A stretch of 17,417 bases of DNA from an uncultured Mycoplasmatota bacterium (GCA_900551925.1 URXR01000023.1:1-17417), one strand, 5' to 3'; positions 1-7,787 are shown, counted from the first letter of the stretch. Translations and numbers: made by a program. Notes: generated from the letters alone by a model not told the origin.

Positions 1-1
1 T

Positions 2-175
2 GTTACAATTCTGAGAGCGGTACACAAGTACAAGGACTCCAGAGAGCAGTTCGAGCAGAGAACTCACAAGAGACTCATCGATATCATTCAGCCATCTCAG
101 AAGACAGTAGATTCACTGTCCCGTCTGGAGATGCCAGCTGGTGTATATATTGATATTAAGATGAAAAACAAGTAA
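2..175 (+). CDS. rpsJ: 30S ribosomal protein S10 (3' part only)
   Basis: The window opens inside this gene; about the last 57 residues are visible, ending at a TAA at 173-175. S10 belongs to the 30S head and is also NusE, a transcription antitermination partner of NusB. The visible part includes the conserved stretches KYKDSREQFEQRTHKRLIDI and SRLEMPAGVYIDIKMK, which identify S10 clearly. Codon use (CTG, AAG, GAG) and protein sequence look like Lachnospiraceae. It is the first gene of the S10 operon, and its own promoter and leader lie outside the window. It belongs to the GC-richer segment that probably comes from a different genome than the sequence after about 2660. Confidence 0.95.
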   Translation, partial: VTILRAVHKYKDSREQFEQRTHKRLIDIIQPSQKTVDSLSRLEMPAGVYIDIKMKNK

Positions 176-254
176 TTTTAAACAAGTATGTCCGGAATTA
201 CGTTGATATAGAAGCAACAAGCAATTGTTCCACTTATGTCCACGGTTCTAGGAT

Positions 255-274
255 GATTGGGAAAAATCCCAATC
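255..274 (+). promoter_or_regulatory. small hairpin in the rpsJ-rplC spacer
   Basis: The 126-base spacer between rpsJ and rplC contains a perfect 7-bp inverted repeat (GATTGGG at 255-261, CCCAATC at 268-274) with a 6-base loop. No T-run follows, so it is not an intrinsic terminator. It lies about 17 bases upstream of the rplC Shine-Dalgarno site. It could be an RNA processing or stabilising element, but the function is unknown and a hairpin this size can occur by chance. Confidence 0.3.
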
Positions 275-301
275 CGCTGTAGATTCACAGGAGGTAATAG
301 G

Positions 302-931
302 ATGAAGAAGGCTATTTTAGCAACAAAGGTCGGAATGACACAGATCTTCGACGAAAAGGGCACACTGGTTCCGGTTACCGTACTGCAGGCTGGACCATGT
401 GTAGTAACACAGGTTAAGACCGTAGCAAACGACGGTTACAGCGCAGTTCAGGTAGGTTTCGTTGACAAGCGCGAGAAGCTGGTTAACAAGCCGGTTAAGG
501 GACATTTTGACAAGGCTGGCGTTTCTTACAAGAGATTCGTAAGAGAGTTCAGACTTGATGATGCTGAGAATTACTCAGTTAAGGATGAGATTAAGGCAGA
601 CGTTTTCGCAGCAGGCGAGAAGGTTGATGCTACTGCAATCTCCAAAGGTAAGGGCTTCCAGGGCGCTATTAAGAGACACGGACAGTCCAGAGGACCTATG
701 GCTCATGGTTCTAAGTACCATCGTCATGCTGGTTCCAACGGCCCTGCAACAACACCAGGACGCGTATTCAAGGGTAAGCACATGCCAGGTCATATGGGAC
801 ATGTACAGGTAACAATCCAGAACCTTGAGATCGTAAGAGTTGATGCTGAGCAGAACCTGATTCTGGTTAAGGGTGCAGTACCTGGACCGAAGAAGTCTTT
901 AGTAACATTGAAGTATTCAGTAAAGGCTTGA
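302..931 (+). CDS. rplC: 50S ribosomal protein L3
   Basis: L3 is a primary 23S rRNA binding protein whose central extension reaches toward the peptidyl-transferase centre. The start is ATG at 302, preceded by GGAGG about 6 bases upstream; the TTG in the same frame at 257 lies before that site and is not used. The product is 209 aa, the normal bacterial length. The N-terminus MKKAILATKVGMTQIF is diagnostic, and the extension at about 115-165 carries GKGFQGAIKRHGQ, AHGSKYHR and MPGHMG. The sequence most resembles Lachnospiraceae L3, and the gene is rich in AAG, GAG and CTG codons, unlike genes after 2660. Confidence 0.97.
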   Translation: MKKAILATKVGMTQIFDEKGTLVPVTVLQAGPCVVTQVKTVANDGYSAVQVGFVDKREKLVNKPVKGHFDKAGVSYKRFVREFRLDDAENYSVKDEIKADVFAAGEKVDATAISKGKGFQGAIKRHGQSRGPMAHGSKYHRHAGSNGPATTPGRVFKGKHMPGHMGHVQVTIQNLEIVRVDAEQNLILVKGAVPGPKKSLVTLKYSVKA

Positions 932-966
932 TCGCTTTTACAGAAGTTGGAAGGAGGACCACACTA

Positions 967-1587
967 ATGGCTACAGTAGCTGTTTATAATATGCAGGGTG
1001 CCGAGGTCGGTAAGATGGATCTTAATGATGCAATCTTTGGCGTAGAAGTCAATGAGCATCTGGTAAAGATGGTTGTTACCGCACATCTGGCAGCAGAGCG
1101 TCAGGGAACTCAGAAAGCAAAGACACGTTCTGAGGTATCCGGAGGCGGAAGAAAACCATGGAAGCAGAAGGGAACCGGTCACGCAAGACAGGGTTCAACA
1201 AGAGCTCCGCAGTGGACAGGCGGTGGTGTTGTATTCGCTCCAGTACCGAGAGATTACACCATTAAGCTGAACAAGAAAGAGAAGAGAGCTGCTCTGAAGT
1301 CTGCTCTGACCAGCAGAGTACAGGAGAACAAGTTCATCGTTGTTGATGAGCTGGCTCTGAATGAGATTAAGACAAAGAAGTTCGTAGAAGTTATGAACAA
1401 CCTTAAGGTTTCTAAGGCTTTAGTTGTTCTGGCTGAGGACGATCAGAACGTAATCAAGTCCGCAAGCAATGTAGCATCTGTAAAGACTGCAAATGCAGGC
1501 ATGATCAACGTATACGATATTTTAAAGTACAGCACTGTTGTTGCTACTAAGGCAGCAGTAGAGAAGATTGAGGAGGTCTATGCGTAA
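967..1587 (+). CDS. rplD: 50S ribosomal protein L4
   Basis: L4 binds 23S rRNA domain I, and its extended loop lines the peptide exit tunnel; in several bacteria L4 also represses its own operon. ATG at 967 is chosen because AAGGAGG precedes it at a normal distance; an upstream in-frame TTG at 928 would overlap rplC and lacks such a site. The product is 206 aa, typical of the family. The tunnel loop is visible at about 57-90 as GGGRKPWKQKGTGHARQGS followed by a TGGGVVFAP segment. The stop codon shares one base with the rplW start. Codon use is of the GC-richer, Lachnospiraceae type. Confidence 0.97.
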   Translation: MATVAVYNMQGAEVGKMDLNDAIFGVEVNEHLVKMVVTAHLAAERQGTQKAKTRSEVSGGGRKPWKQKGTGHARQGSTRAPQWTGGGVVFAPVPRDYTIKLNKKEKRAALKSALTSRVQENKFIVVDELALNEIKTKKFVEVMNNLKVSKALVVLAEDDQNVIKSASNVASVKTANAGMINVYDILKYSTVVATKAAVEKIEEVYA

Positions 1588-1886
1588 TGGCTGATATTAG
1601 ATATTATGACGTTATTTTAAAGCCGGTTGTTACAGAAAAGAGCATGGACATCATGGCTGACAAGAAGTACACCTTCCTGGTTCATCCGGAAGCTAACAAG
1701 GCAATGATCAAGGAAGCTGTAGAGAAGATGTTCCCTGGAACCGAGGTTAAGACCGTTAACACAATGAACAATGACGGAAAGACCAAGAGAAGAGGAAGAA
1801 CAGAAGGAAAGACCGTAAAGACAAAGAAGGCAATCGTAACCTTGACTGAGAACAGCAAGGAGATTGAGGTATTTGCAGGTCTGTAA
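1587..1886 (+). CDS. rplW: 50S ribosomal protein L23
   Basis: L23 sits at the exit of the peptide tunnel and docks trigger factor and SRP. The product is 99 aa, the usual length. The N-terminal YDVILKPVVTEKS and the Lys/Arg-rich segment KRRGRTEGK (about 67-75) followed by KKAIVTL are characteristic. The ATG overlaps the rplD stop by one base (TAATG), and its Shine-Dalgarno site AGGAGG (1571-1576) lies inside the end of rplD, indicating translational coupling. It belongs to the GC-richer segment. Confidence 0.96.
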   Translation: MADIRYYDVILKPVVTEKSMDIMADKKYTFLVHPEANKAMIKEAVEKMFPGTEVKTVNTMNNDGKTKRRGRTEGKTVKTKKAIVTLTENSKEIEVFAGL

Positions 1887-1945
1887 TTCCCACAAGGAAT
1901 ATACGCACAAAAGCGTGACAATAAATGCTGTAAAGGAGAACAATC

Positions 1946-2776
1946 ATGGGAATCAAAAAGTATACCCCATATACACCGTCCAGAAGAAATATGACGGGTC
2001 TGGATTTCACTGAGATCACAAAGAATGCTCCAGAGAAGTCCCTGACAGTATCTTTAAAGAAGAACTCCGGCCGCAATAATCAGGGTAAAATTACCGTAAG
2101 ACATCATGGCGGCGGTTCAAGAAGAAAATATAGAATCATTGATTTCAAGCGCAACAAGGATAACATTCCTGCAACCGTTCTTTCTATCGAGTACGATCCG
2201 AACAGAACAGCTAATATCGCTCTTATCTGCTACGCAGATGGTCAGAAGGCTTACATCTTAGCTCCTCAGGGACTTAAGGTTGGTCAGAAGATCATGAACG
2301 GTGAGCATGCAGAGGCTAGACTTGGTAACTGTTTACCATTATCCTTAATTCCGATTGGTACTGAGGTACACAACGTTGAGCTGTATCCGGGTGCTGGTGC
2401 ACAGATGGTACGTTCCGCTGGTGTTGCTGCTCAGTTGATGGCTAAGGAAGGCAAGTATGCTACCTTAAGACTTCCATCAGGTGAGATGAGAATGGTTCCG
2501 ATCAACTGCCGTGCTACTATCGGTGTTGTTGGTAACGGAGAGCACTCTCTGGTTAACATTGGTAAGGCTGGACGTAAGCGTCACATGGGTATCCGCCCAA
2601 CAGTTCGTGGTTCTGTTATGAACCCTAATGACCATCCTCATGGTGGTGGTGAAGGTAAAGCTCCAGTCGGAAGAAGTGGACCAATGACTCCTTGGGGTAA
2701 ACCAGCTCTTGGATATAAAACTAGAAAGAAAAAAGCGTCAGATAAGTTTATCGTACGTAGAAGGAATAAGAAATAG
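1946..2776 (+). CDS. rplB: 50S ribosomal protein L2 (probably a chimeric gene)
   Basis: L2 binds 23S rRNA and is needed for subunit association and peptidyl-transferase function. The 276-aa product has normal length. It shows KYRIIDFKRNKD (61-72), LRLPSGEMR (174-182) and the functional NDHPHGGGEG loop (228-237), including the residue equivalent to E. coli His229 (His230 here). The frame is intact. Composition changes within the gene: codons up to about residue 220 use AAG, GAG and CGT like the upstream genes, whereas from about residue 236 they are A/T-ending (GAA, AAA, AGA, GGA, TTT), as in everything downstream. The break falls where L2 is most conserved even at DNA level. The protein probably joins the N-terminal four fifths of one species' L2 to the C-terminal fifth of another's. 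Confidence 0.95.
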   Translation: MGIKKYTPYTPSRRNMTGLDFTEITKNAPEKSLTVSLKKNSGRNNQGKITVRHHGGGSRRKYRIIDFKRNKDNIPATVLSIEYDPNRTANIALICYADGQKAYILAPQGLKVGQKIMNGEHAEARLGNCLPLSLIPIGTEVHNVELYPGAGAQMVRSAGVAAQLMAKEGKYATLRLPSGEMRMVPINCRATIGVVGNGEHSLVNIGKAGRKRHMGIRPTVRGSVMNPNDHPHGGGEGKAPVGRSGPMTPWGKPALGYKTRKKKASDKFIVRRRNKK

Positions 2777-2790
2777 GAGGATTTTGTAAT

Positions 2791-3066
2791 ATGGCAAGAA
2801 GTATAAAAAAAGGACCTTATGTATTTGATAGATTACTTAAAAAGGTTCAAAATTTAAATGAAACTGGTAAAAAAGAAGTTATAAAAACTTGGTCACGCCG
2901 TTCTACAATTTTTCCTGAATTTGTAGGCCATACTTTTGCGGTACATAATGGTAATAAGTTTATACCAGTATATGTAACTGAAGATATGGTAGGACATAAG
3001 TTAGGTGAATTTGCACTTACACGTACATTTGGTGGACATGGCGCTGATAAGAAAAAGAAGAAATAA
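2791..3066 (+). CDS. rpsS: 30S ribosomal protein S19
   Basis: S19 sits in the 30S head, forms a complex with S13 and contacts the A-site tRNA region. The product is 91 aa, the usual length. It is recognised by MARSIKKGPYVFDRLLKKV at the N-terminus, the central TWSRRSTIFPEFVGHTFAVH and the C-terminal GEFALTRTFGGHG. TAGGAGG precedes the ATG. It is the first gene lying wholly in the AT-rich segment, with lysine mostly AAA and leucine TTA/CTT. Confidence 0.97.
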   Translation: MARSIKKGPYVFDRLLKKVQNLNETGKKEVIKTWSRRSTIFPEFVGHTFAVHNGNKFIPVYVTEDMVGHKLGEFALTRTFGGHGADKKKKK

Positions 3067-3085
3067 CAAGAGGAGGTTTTAAAAA

Positions 3086-3418
3086 ATGGATGTAAAAGCT
3101 ATTTTAAAAAATGAAAGAATTAGTCCAATAAAAATTCGTCTTATGGTGGATTTAATTCGTGGGAGAGATACAGAAGAAGCTTTAAATATTTTAACTAATT
3201 ATAATAGTAAACCAGCAAGAATAGTAAAAAAAGTAGTGGAATCTGCAATTAGTAATGCTGTTAATAATCATAATTTAGATAAAGATAAATTATATATAAA
3301 AACAGCTTTAGTAGATCAAGGTTCTACTTTAAAAAGAAGGGTACCTGGTTCACGTGGTAAAGTTGATAAAAACTATCATCGTAGATCACATGTAACTATT
3401 GTGGTAGCAGAAAGGTAA
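3086..3418 (+). CDS. rplV: 50S ribosomal protein L22
   Basis: L22 contacts all domains of 23S rRNA, and its beta-hairpin lines the exit tunnel opposite L4. The product is 110 aa, normal for the family. RISPIKIRLMVDLIRG near the N-terminus and the hairpin region with LKRRVPGSRGKVDKNYHRRS (about 82-101) followed by HVTIVV identify it. AGAGGAGG lies upstream of the ATG. The protein is lysine- and asparagine-rich, as expected in an AT-rich genome. Confidence 0.97.
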   Translation: MDVKAILKNERISPIKIRLMVDLIRGRDTEEALNILTNYNSKPARIVKKVVESAISNAVNNHNLDKDKLYIKTALVDQGSTLKRRVPGSRGKVDKNYHRRSHVTIVVAER

Positions 3419-3433
3419 TTTAGGAGGTTATTT

Positions 3434-4090
3434 ATGGGACAAAAAGTTAGTCCAACAGGACTTAGAATTGGAATTAATAAAGATTGGGAATCAAGATGGA
3501 TGGCTCCTAAAAAAGATTTTGCTAAATATTTAAATGAAGATATTAAGATTCGTGAATATTTAGAAAAAAATCTTAAAGATGCTGGTATATCAAAAATAGA
3601 AATAGAAAGAAACAATAATAAATGTGAAGTAATTATTCACACTTCAAAACCTGGTATTATTATTGGTCGTGGTGGAGAAGAAATAAAAGTATTAAAAGAT
3701 AAGTTATCTAAACTTATTAATGGAAATGTTACAGTTTCAATTATGGATGTTAAAAATATTGATTTGAATGCAACTTTAGTAGCTCAATCAATTGCTAAAC
3801 AAATTGAAGCTAGAGCACCATTTAGAGCAGCTCAAAAGAAAGCTATTAGAGCGGCAATGAAAGCTGGTGCTAAAGGAATTAAAACTTTAGTTTCAGGAAG
3901 ACTTAATGGTGTAGAAATGGCTAGAAGTGAAGGTTATTCTGAAGGAAATGTTCCTTTACATACAATTCGTGCTGATATAGATTATGGGTTTGCTGAAGCA
4001 CTTACTACTTATGGTAAACTTGGAGTAAAAGTATGGATTAATAAAGGAGAAATATTACCTTCTAAGAACGCCAAAGAAGGAGGTAATTAA
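3434..4090 (+). CDS. rpsC: 30S ribosomal protein S3
   Basis: S3 forms part of the mRNA entry channel of the 30S subunit. The product is 218 aa, the usual length. The N-terminus MGQKVSPTGLRIGI is diagnostic. The type II KH RNA-binding domain follows, with its GxxG loop as GRGG at residues 78-81. The C-terminal domain contains GAKGIKTLVSGRLNG and the closing VKVWINKGEI. AGGAGG precedes the ATG. The rplP start follows two bases after the stop. Confidence 0.97.
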   Translation: MGQKVSPTGLRIGINKDWESRWMAPKKDFAKYLNEDIKIREYLEKNLKDAGISKIEIERNNNKCEVIIHTSKPGIIIGRGGEEIKVLKDKLSKLINGNVTVSIMDVKNIDLNATLVAQSIAKQIEARAPFRAAQKKAIRAAMKAGAKGIKTLVSGRLNGVEMARSEGYSEGNVPLHTIRADIDYGFAEALTTYGKLGVKVWINKGEILPSKNAKEGGN

Positions 4091-4092
4091 TT

Positions 4093-4521
4093 ATGTTAAT
4101 ACCGTCTAGAACAAAATATAGAAGAGTCCATAGATTAAAATATGAAGGACGTAGTAAAGGTAATAGAGAACTTCATTTTGGAGATTATGGTCTTATGGCT
4201 AAAGAAGGAGCTTGGATTACTAATAATCAAATTGAAGCTGCTCGTGTTGCTATGACTCGTTATATGAAACGTGGTGGTAAAGTATTTATTAATATTTTCC
4301 CACATATGCCTAAAACTGCTAAACCACTAGAAGTTCGTATGGGTTCTGGAAAAGGTGCTGTTGATAAATGGGTAGCAGTTGTTAAAGAAGGAAAAATTAT
4401 GTTTGAGATCTCTGGAGTTTCTGAAGAAGTTGCTAGAGAAGCTCTTAGACTTGCATCACATAAATTACCAATTAAAACTAAATTTGTAAAAAGAGAAGAT
4501 ATGGGTGGTGAAGACGCATGA
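4093..4521 (+). CDS. rplP: 50S ribosomal protein L16
   Basis: L16 organises the A-site tRNA binding region of the 50S subunit and is added late in assembly. The product is 142 aa, slightly longer than the common 135-144 range midpoint. MLIPSRTKYRRVHR at the N-terminus, the central IEAARVAMTRYMKRGGKV, and MGSGKGAVDKWVAVVK identify it. A strong AAGGAGGT site overlaps the end of rpsC. The ATGA at 4518-4521 holds both its stop and the rpmC start, a classic sign of translational coupling. Confidence 0.97.
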   Translation: MLIPSRTKYRRVHRLKYEGRSKGNRELHFGDYGLMAKEGAWITNNQIEAARVAMTRYMKRGGKVFINIFPHMPKTAKPLEVRMGSGKGAVDKWVAVVKEGKIMFEISGVSEEVAREALRLASHKLPIKTKFVKREDMGGEDA

Positions 4522-4721
4522 AATCAGAAGAATTAAGAAAACTATCCACAGAAGAATTACAAAATAAAATTAAAGAAAACAAAGAAGAATTGTTTAATTT
4601 GCGCTTCCAACAAGCAACAGGTAATTTAGAAAAACCTGTTAGACTTAGAGAACTTAGAAAACAAGTAGCTAAAATGAAAACAATAATTCGTGAACGTGAA
4701 TTAGAGAAAGTGGAGGAGTAA
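4518..4721 (+). CDS. rpmC: 50S ribosomal protein L29
   Basis: L29 is a small, two-helix coiled protein beside L23 at the tunnel exit. The product is 67 aa, normal. It starts MKSEELRKLSTEELQNKIKE and contains the family pattern ELFNLRFQQATGNLEKPVRL. Its start codon overlaps the rplP stop by four bases. A sequence resembling a DnaA box (CTATCCACA) near the start is a single copy inside codons and probably has no meaning. Confidence 0.96.
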   Translation: MKSEELRKLSTEELQNKIKENKEELFNLRFQQATGNLEKPVRLRELRKQVAKMKTIIRERELEKVEE

Positions 4722-4722
4722 T

Positions 4723-4983
4723 ATGAAAGATACAGTTAAAAAAGAACTTGTAGGAAGAGTTGTAAGCGATAAGAATGATAAGACTATTACTGTACTTGTC
4801 GAAACTTATAAGAAACATCCTAAGTATGGTAAAAGAGTTAAATATAGTAAAAAATATACTGCTCATGATGAAACTAATAAAGCTAAATTAGGAGATAGAG
4901 TTAGAATTGTTGAGACTCGTCCTTTATCTAAAACTAAGAGATTTTATTTAGCTGAAATAGTTGAAGAAAGTGTAATACTATAA
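4723..4983 (+). CDS. rpsQ: 30S ribosomal protein S17
   Basis: S17 is a primary 16S rRNA binding protein with an OB fold, needed early in 30S assembly. The product is 86 aa, the usual length. The pattern LVGRVVSDKNDKTITVLVE near the N-terminus and the signature GDRVRIVETRPLSKTKRF (about 57-74) identify it. The ATG follows the rpmC stop after one base, with GTGGAGG just upstream. Confidence 0.97.
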   Translation: MKDTVKKELVGRVVSDKNDKTITVLVETYKKHPKYGKRVKYSKKYTAHDETNKAKLGDRVRIVETRPLSKTKRFYLAEIVEESVIL

Positions 4984-4996
4984 GGAGGTATTAGTT

Positions 4997-5365
4997 ATGG
5001 TTCAACAAGAAACTCGTTTAAAAGTCGCTGACAATTCTGGAGCTCGTGAACTACTTGTAATTAGAGTTCTAGGTGGAAGTAAAGTAAAATTTGGTAATAT
5101 TGGAGATGTAGTAGTAGGTACTGTTAAGAAAGCTACTCCTAATGGTACTATTAAAAAAGGAAAAGTAGTAAAAGCAGTTGTAGTTAGAACTGTTCGTGGT
5201 GTTCGTCGTGAAGATGGATCTTATATTAAATTTGATGATAATGCATGTGTAATTATAAAAGATGATAAAACTCCAGTTGGAACACGTGTATTTGGACCAG
5301 TTGCTAGAGAAATTCGTGATAAGGGATATATGAAGATAGTATCTCTTGCTAAGGAAGTATTATAG
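4997..5365 (+). CDS. rplN: 50S ribosomal protein L14
   Basis: L14 lies at the subunit interface, contacts 16S rRNA helix 14, and is where the silencing factor RsfS binds. The product is 122 aa, the standard length. The N-terminal MVQQETRLKVADNSGARELL is unmistakable, and RVFGPVAREIRDKGYMKIVSLA closes the protein. AAGGAGG precedes the ATG. Confidence 0.98.
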   Translation: MVQQETRLKVADNSGARELLVIRVLGGSKVKFGNIGDVVVGTVKKATPNGTIKKGKVVKAVVVRTVRGVRREDGSYIKFDDNACVIIKDDKTPVGTRVFGPVAREIRDKGYMKIVSLAKEVL

Positions 5366-5376
5366 GAGGTTATGAT

Positions 5377-5688
5377 ATGAAACTAAAAGTCGGAGACAAA
5401 GTAAGAGTAATGACTGGAAAAGATAAAGGAAAGGAAGGTAAGATTACTCATACATTTAAAAATGAAAATAAAGTAATTGTTGAAGGTATTAATTTAGTTA
5501 AAAAACATGTTAAACCTGATAACTCTAATAAAACTGGTGGAATAATTGAAACTGAAGCAAAAATAGATGCTTCTAATGTTATGATTTTAGATAAGAAAAC
5601 AAATAAACCTACAAGAATTTATCATGATGTGGATTCAAAAACAAATAAAAAAGTTAGAGTGGGTAAATCCCGCGAAAAACTTGATTAG
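5377..5688 (+). CDS. rplX: 50S ribosomal protein L24
   Basis: L24 starts 50S assembly by binding the 5' end of 23S rRNA. The 103-aa product is normal. It carries an N-terminal KOW motif (VGDKVRVMTGKDKGKEGKI, about residues 5-23), followed by VIVEGINLVKKHVKP. The C-terminus is typical (KTNKPTRIYHD, then a lysine-rich end). TAGGAGGTT lies upstream of the ATG. Confidence 0.97.
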   Translation: MKLKVGDKVRVMTGKDKGKEGKITHTFKNENKVIVEGINLVKKHVKPDNSNKTGGIIETEAKIDASNVMILDKKTNKPTRIYHDVDSKTNKKVRVGKSREKLD

Positions 5689-5705
5689 TTGGAAGGAGGG
5701 TATTT

Positions 5706-6245
5706 ATGAACCGCCTAAGAGAAAGATATGTGAAGGAAATTGTTCCTAGTTTAAAAGAAAAGCTTGGTTATAAATCAGTTATGCAAGTTCCAAAATTAGA
5801 AAAAATTGTTATTAATATTGGAGCAGGAGATGCTTCACATAATGCTAAAATTTTAGAAGCATGTATGCATGATTTAGAAGTTATTACTGGTCAAAGACCA
5901 GTTGTTACTAAAGCTCGTAAGTCAATTGCTGGATTTAAACTTCGTGAAGGACAAAATGTTGGTTGTAAAGTTACTTTAAGAGGAGAAAATATGTATAACT
6001 TTTTAGATAAGTTAATTGCAGTTGCTATTCCTCGTGTTAGAGACTTTAGAGGACTTTCTCCAAAAGCTTTTGATGGAAGAGGTAATTATACAATTGGAAT
6101 TAAAGAACAACTTATTTTCCCAGAAATTGAATTTGATGATGTAGTTAAAGTAAGAGGCATGGATATTGTACTTGTTACTACAGCTAAATCTAATGACGAA
6201 GCTTATGAACTTTTAAAGGAACTAGGAATTCCTTTTAGAAAGTAG
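5706..6245 (+). CDS. rplE: 50S ribosomal protein L5
   Basis: L5 binds 5S rRNA in the central protuberance and contacts the P-site tRNA. The product is 179 aa, the family norm. Visible signatures are KLEKIVINIGAGDA near residue 30, the GQRPVVTKARKSIAGFKLREG block (about 77-97), and the later FRGLSPKAFDGRGNYTIGI. The ATG is preceded by GGAAGGAGGG. The neighbours are those of the standard spc operon. Confidence 0.97.
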   Translation: MNRLRERYVKEIVPSLKEKLGYKSVMQVPKLEKIVINIGAGDASHNAKILEACMHDLEVITGQRPVVTKARKSIAGFKLREGQNVGCKVTLRGENMYNFLDKLIAVAIPRVRDFRGLSPKAFDGRGNYTIGIKEQLIFPEIEFDDVVKVRGMDIVLVTTAKSNDEAYELLKELGIPFRK

Positions 6246-6256
6246 GGAGGCATAAA

Positions 6257-6442
6257 ATGGCTAAGAAAAGTATGATAGCGAAAGCTAATAAAAAACAAAA
6301 ATTTAAAGTACGTGAGTATACACGTTGCAATAGATGTGGTAGACCTCATAGTGTACTTAGAAAATATGGAATTTGTAGAATTTGTTTTAGAGAGCTTGCT
6401 AGTAAAGGTCAAATTCCAGGAGTAAAAAAATCAAGTTGGTAG
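6257..6442 (+). CDS. rpsN: 30S ribosomal protein S14, zinc-binding type (61 aa)
   Basis: S14 is a late-assembling protein of the 30S head. This is the short, zinc-containing form: 61 aa with a CxxC...CxxC ribbon at C24, C27, C40 and C43. The region RCNRCGRPHSVLRKYGICR contains three of the cysteines and is typical of the type Z protein of Firmicutes. TAGGGAGG precedes the ATG. The long, cysteine-free form used when zinc is scarce is not in this window. Confidence 0.97.
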   Translation: MAKKSMIAKANKKQKFKVREYTRCNRCGRPHSVLRKYGICRICFRELASKGQIPGVKKSSW

Positions 6443-6463
6443 GCCAAGAAGGAGGAATTTATT

Positions 6464-6862
6464 ATGGTAGTAACTGATCCAGTTGCGGATATGCTTACGA
6501 GAATTCGTAATGCTAATGCTAATAGATATAAAGAAGTATCGATGCCTGTATCAAAAGTTAAAACGGAAATTGCTAAAATATTGAAAAACGAAGGCTTTAT
6601 CGAAAATTATAGAGTTAGTAAAGATAAAGTTCAAGGAACTTTAACATTAACTTTAAAATATGTAAATAAAAAAGAAAGGGTAATTACTGGACTTAAACGT
6701 ATTTCTAAACCTGGACTTAGAGTATATGCTAAAGCTGATGAAGTACCTAAAGTACTTAATGGTTTTGGTATAGCAATTATTTCTACTTCAAAAGGTATTA
6801 TGACTGATAAAGAAGCTAGAAATAAAAGCCTAGGTGGAGAAGTTATGGCTTATGTTTGGTAA
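6464..6862 (+). CDS. rpsH: 30S ribosomal protein S8
   Basis: S8 binds the central domain of 16S rRNA and in many bacteria represses the spc operon. The product is 132 aa, standard. It starts with TDPVADMLTRIRNAN shortly after the initiator and ends with the signature STSKGIMTDKEARNKSLGGE followed by VMAYVW. AAGGAGGA lies upstream. I did not find a clear S8-binding RNA mimic in the window. Confidence 0.97.
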   Translation: MVVTDPVADMLTRIRNANANRYKEVSMPVSKVKTEIAKILKNEGFIENYRVSKDKVQGTLTLTLKYVNKKERVITGLKRISKPGLRVYAKADEVPKVLNGFGIAIISTSKGIMTDKEARNKSLGGEVMAYVW

Positions 6863-6874
6863 AAGGGTGATATT

Positions 6875-7411
6875 ATGAGTCGTATCGGTAATAGAGTTTT
6901 AGCAATTCCAGAAAATGTTACGGTTTCAAATGATAATTCTTTAGTAGTTGTTAAGGGTCCTAAGGGAGAACTTAATTTAAAATTAGATAAGCTTATCAAT
7001 GTTGAAGTTAAAGATAATACAGTAATTGTTTCGAGAAAAAATGAAACAATAAATGCTAAAAAAATGCATGGTACTACTAATGCTAATATTAAAAATATGA
7101 TTCTAGGAGTATCTGAAGGCTTTTCAAAATCTTTAGAAATCATTGGAGTTGGTTATAGATTTAATATGAAAGGTAATACATTAGTTGTGCATGCTGGTAA
7201 ATCTCATGTAGATGAACTTGATGTTCCAGAAGGCTTACAAGTAGAAGCTAAAGGTAATAATCAAATTACTGTTTCTGGTATTGATAAGCAAAAAGTAGGA
7301 GAATTTGCGGCTAATATAAGAAAGGTAAGAAAACCTGAACCTTATAAAGGAAAAGGTATTCGCTATGTTGGTGAATATGTTAGACGTAAGGAAGGTAAGA
7401 AAGCTAAATAG
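6875..7411 (+). CDS. rplF: 50S ribosomal protein L6
   Basis: L6 sits near the sarcin-ricin loop and the factor-binding site of the 50S subunit. The product is 178 aa, normal. It has two related alpha/beta domains. MSRIGNRVLAIPENVTV opens the protein, and PEPYKGKGIRYVGEYVRRKE (about residues 153-172) is the family signature. The Shine-Dalgarno site (AAGGGTGAT) is weaker than that of most neighbours but well placed. Confidence 0.97.
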   Translation: MSRIGNRVLAIPENVTVSNDNSLVVVKGPKGELNLKLDKLINVEVKDNTVIVSRKNETINAKKMHGTTNANIKNMILGVSEGFSKSLEIIGVGYRFNMKGNTLVVHAGKSHVDELDVPEGLQVEAKGNNQITVSGIDKQKVGEFAANIRKVRKPEPYKGKGIRYVGEYVRRKEGKKAK

Positions 7412-7425
7412 GTAGGAGGATAAGT

Positions 7426-7773
7426 ATGATAAAAAAAGAGTCACGTAATGAAATGAGAAAAGTTAGACATGATAGAATTAGAAAACAAGTGATTGGTACT
7501 AAAGAAATACCTAGACTTAATGTTTATCGTTCTAATAAAAATATTTATGCTCAATTAATAGACGATAACGAGGGAGTTACTTTAGCTAGTGCATCTTCTA
7601 TGAAAATGAAAGGTAACAATAAAGAAATAGCTGCTAAGGTTGGAAAACTTATTGCAGAAGAAGCTAAAAAGATCAAAATTAATAAAGTAGTTTTTGATCG
7701 AGGAGGATATCTATATCATGGTCGTGTTGAAGCTTTAGCAGAAGCAGCACGAGAAAATGGATTAGAATTCTAA
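7426..7773 (+). CDS. rplR: 50S ribosomal protein L18
   Basis: L18 binds 5S rRNA with L5. The product is 115 aa, normal. It shows a basic N-terminus (MRKVRHDRIRKQVIGT), RLNVYRSNKNIYAQLIDD and the C-terminal FDRGGYLYHGRVEALAEAAR. GTAGGAGG precedes the ATG. Its TAA at 7771-7773 shares a base with an ATG at 7773, but that ATG lies just before the true rpsE Shine-Dalgarno site. Confidence 0.97.
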   Translation: MIKKESRNEMRKVRHDRIRKQVIGTKEIPRLNVYRSNKNIYAQLIDDNEGVTLASASSMKMKGNNKEIAAKVGKLIAEEAKKIKINKVVFDRGGYLYHGRVEALAEAARENGLEF

Positions 7774-7787
7774 TGGGAGGAGATAAT

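Noticed and set aside
1617..2076. Long open frames on the minus strand across rplW and rplB
   Set aside because: They are antisense to clear ribosomal genes, lack ribosome-binding sites and resemble no known protein; they arise from codon bias.
2640..2776. Horizontal transfer of the upstream half of the operon as first explanation of the composition change
   Set aside because: Transfer breakpoints in the middle of an essential gene with no mobile-element traces are less likely than an assembly join at a conserved k-mer-rich segment; kept only as the alternative.
4542..4550. DnaA-box-like CTATCCACA in rpmC, suggesting an origin
   Set aside because: It is a single near-match within coding sequence, with no cluster, AT-rich unwinding region or dnaA gene nearby.
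7773..7775. ATG as the start of rpsE
   Set aside because: The strong GGGAGGAG site follows it and points to ATG 7788, which gives the usual S5 N-terminus.
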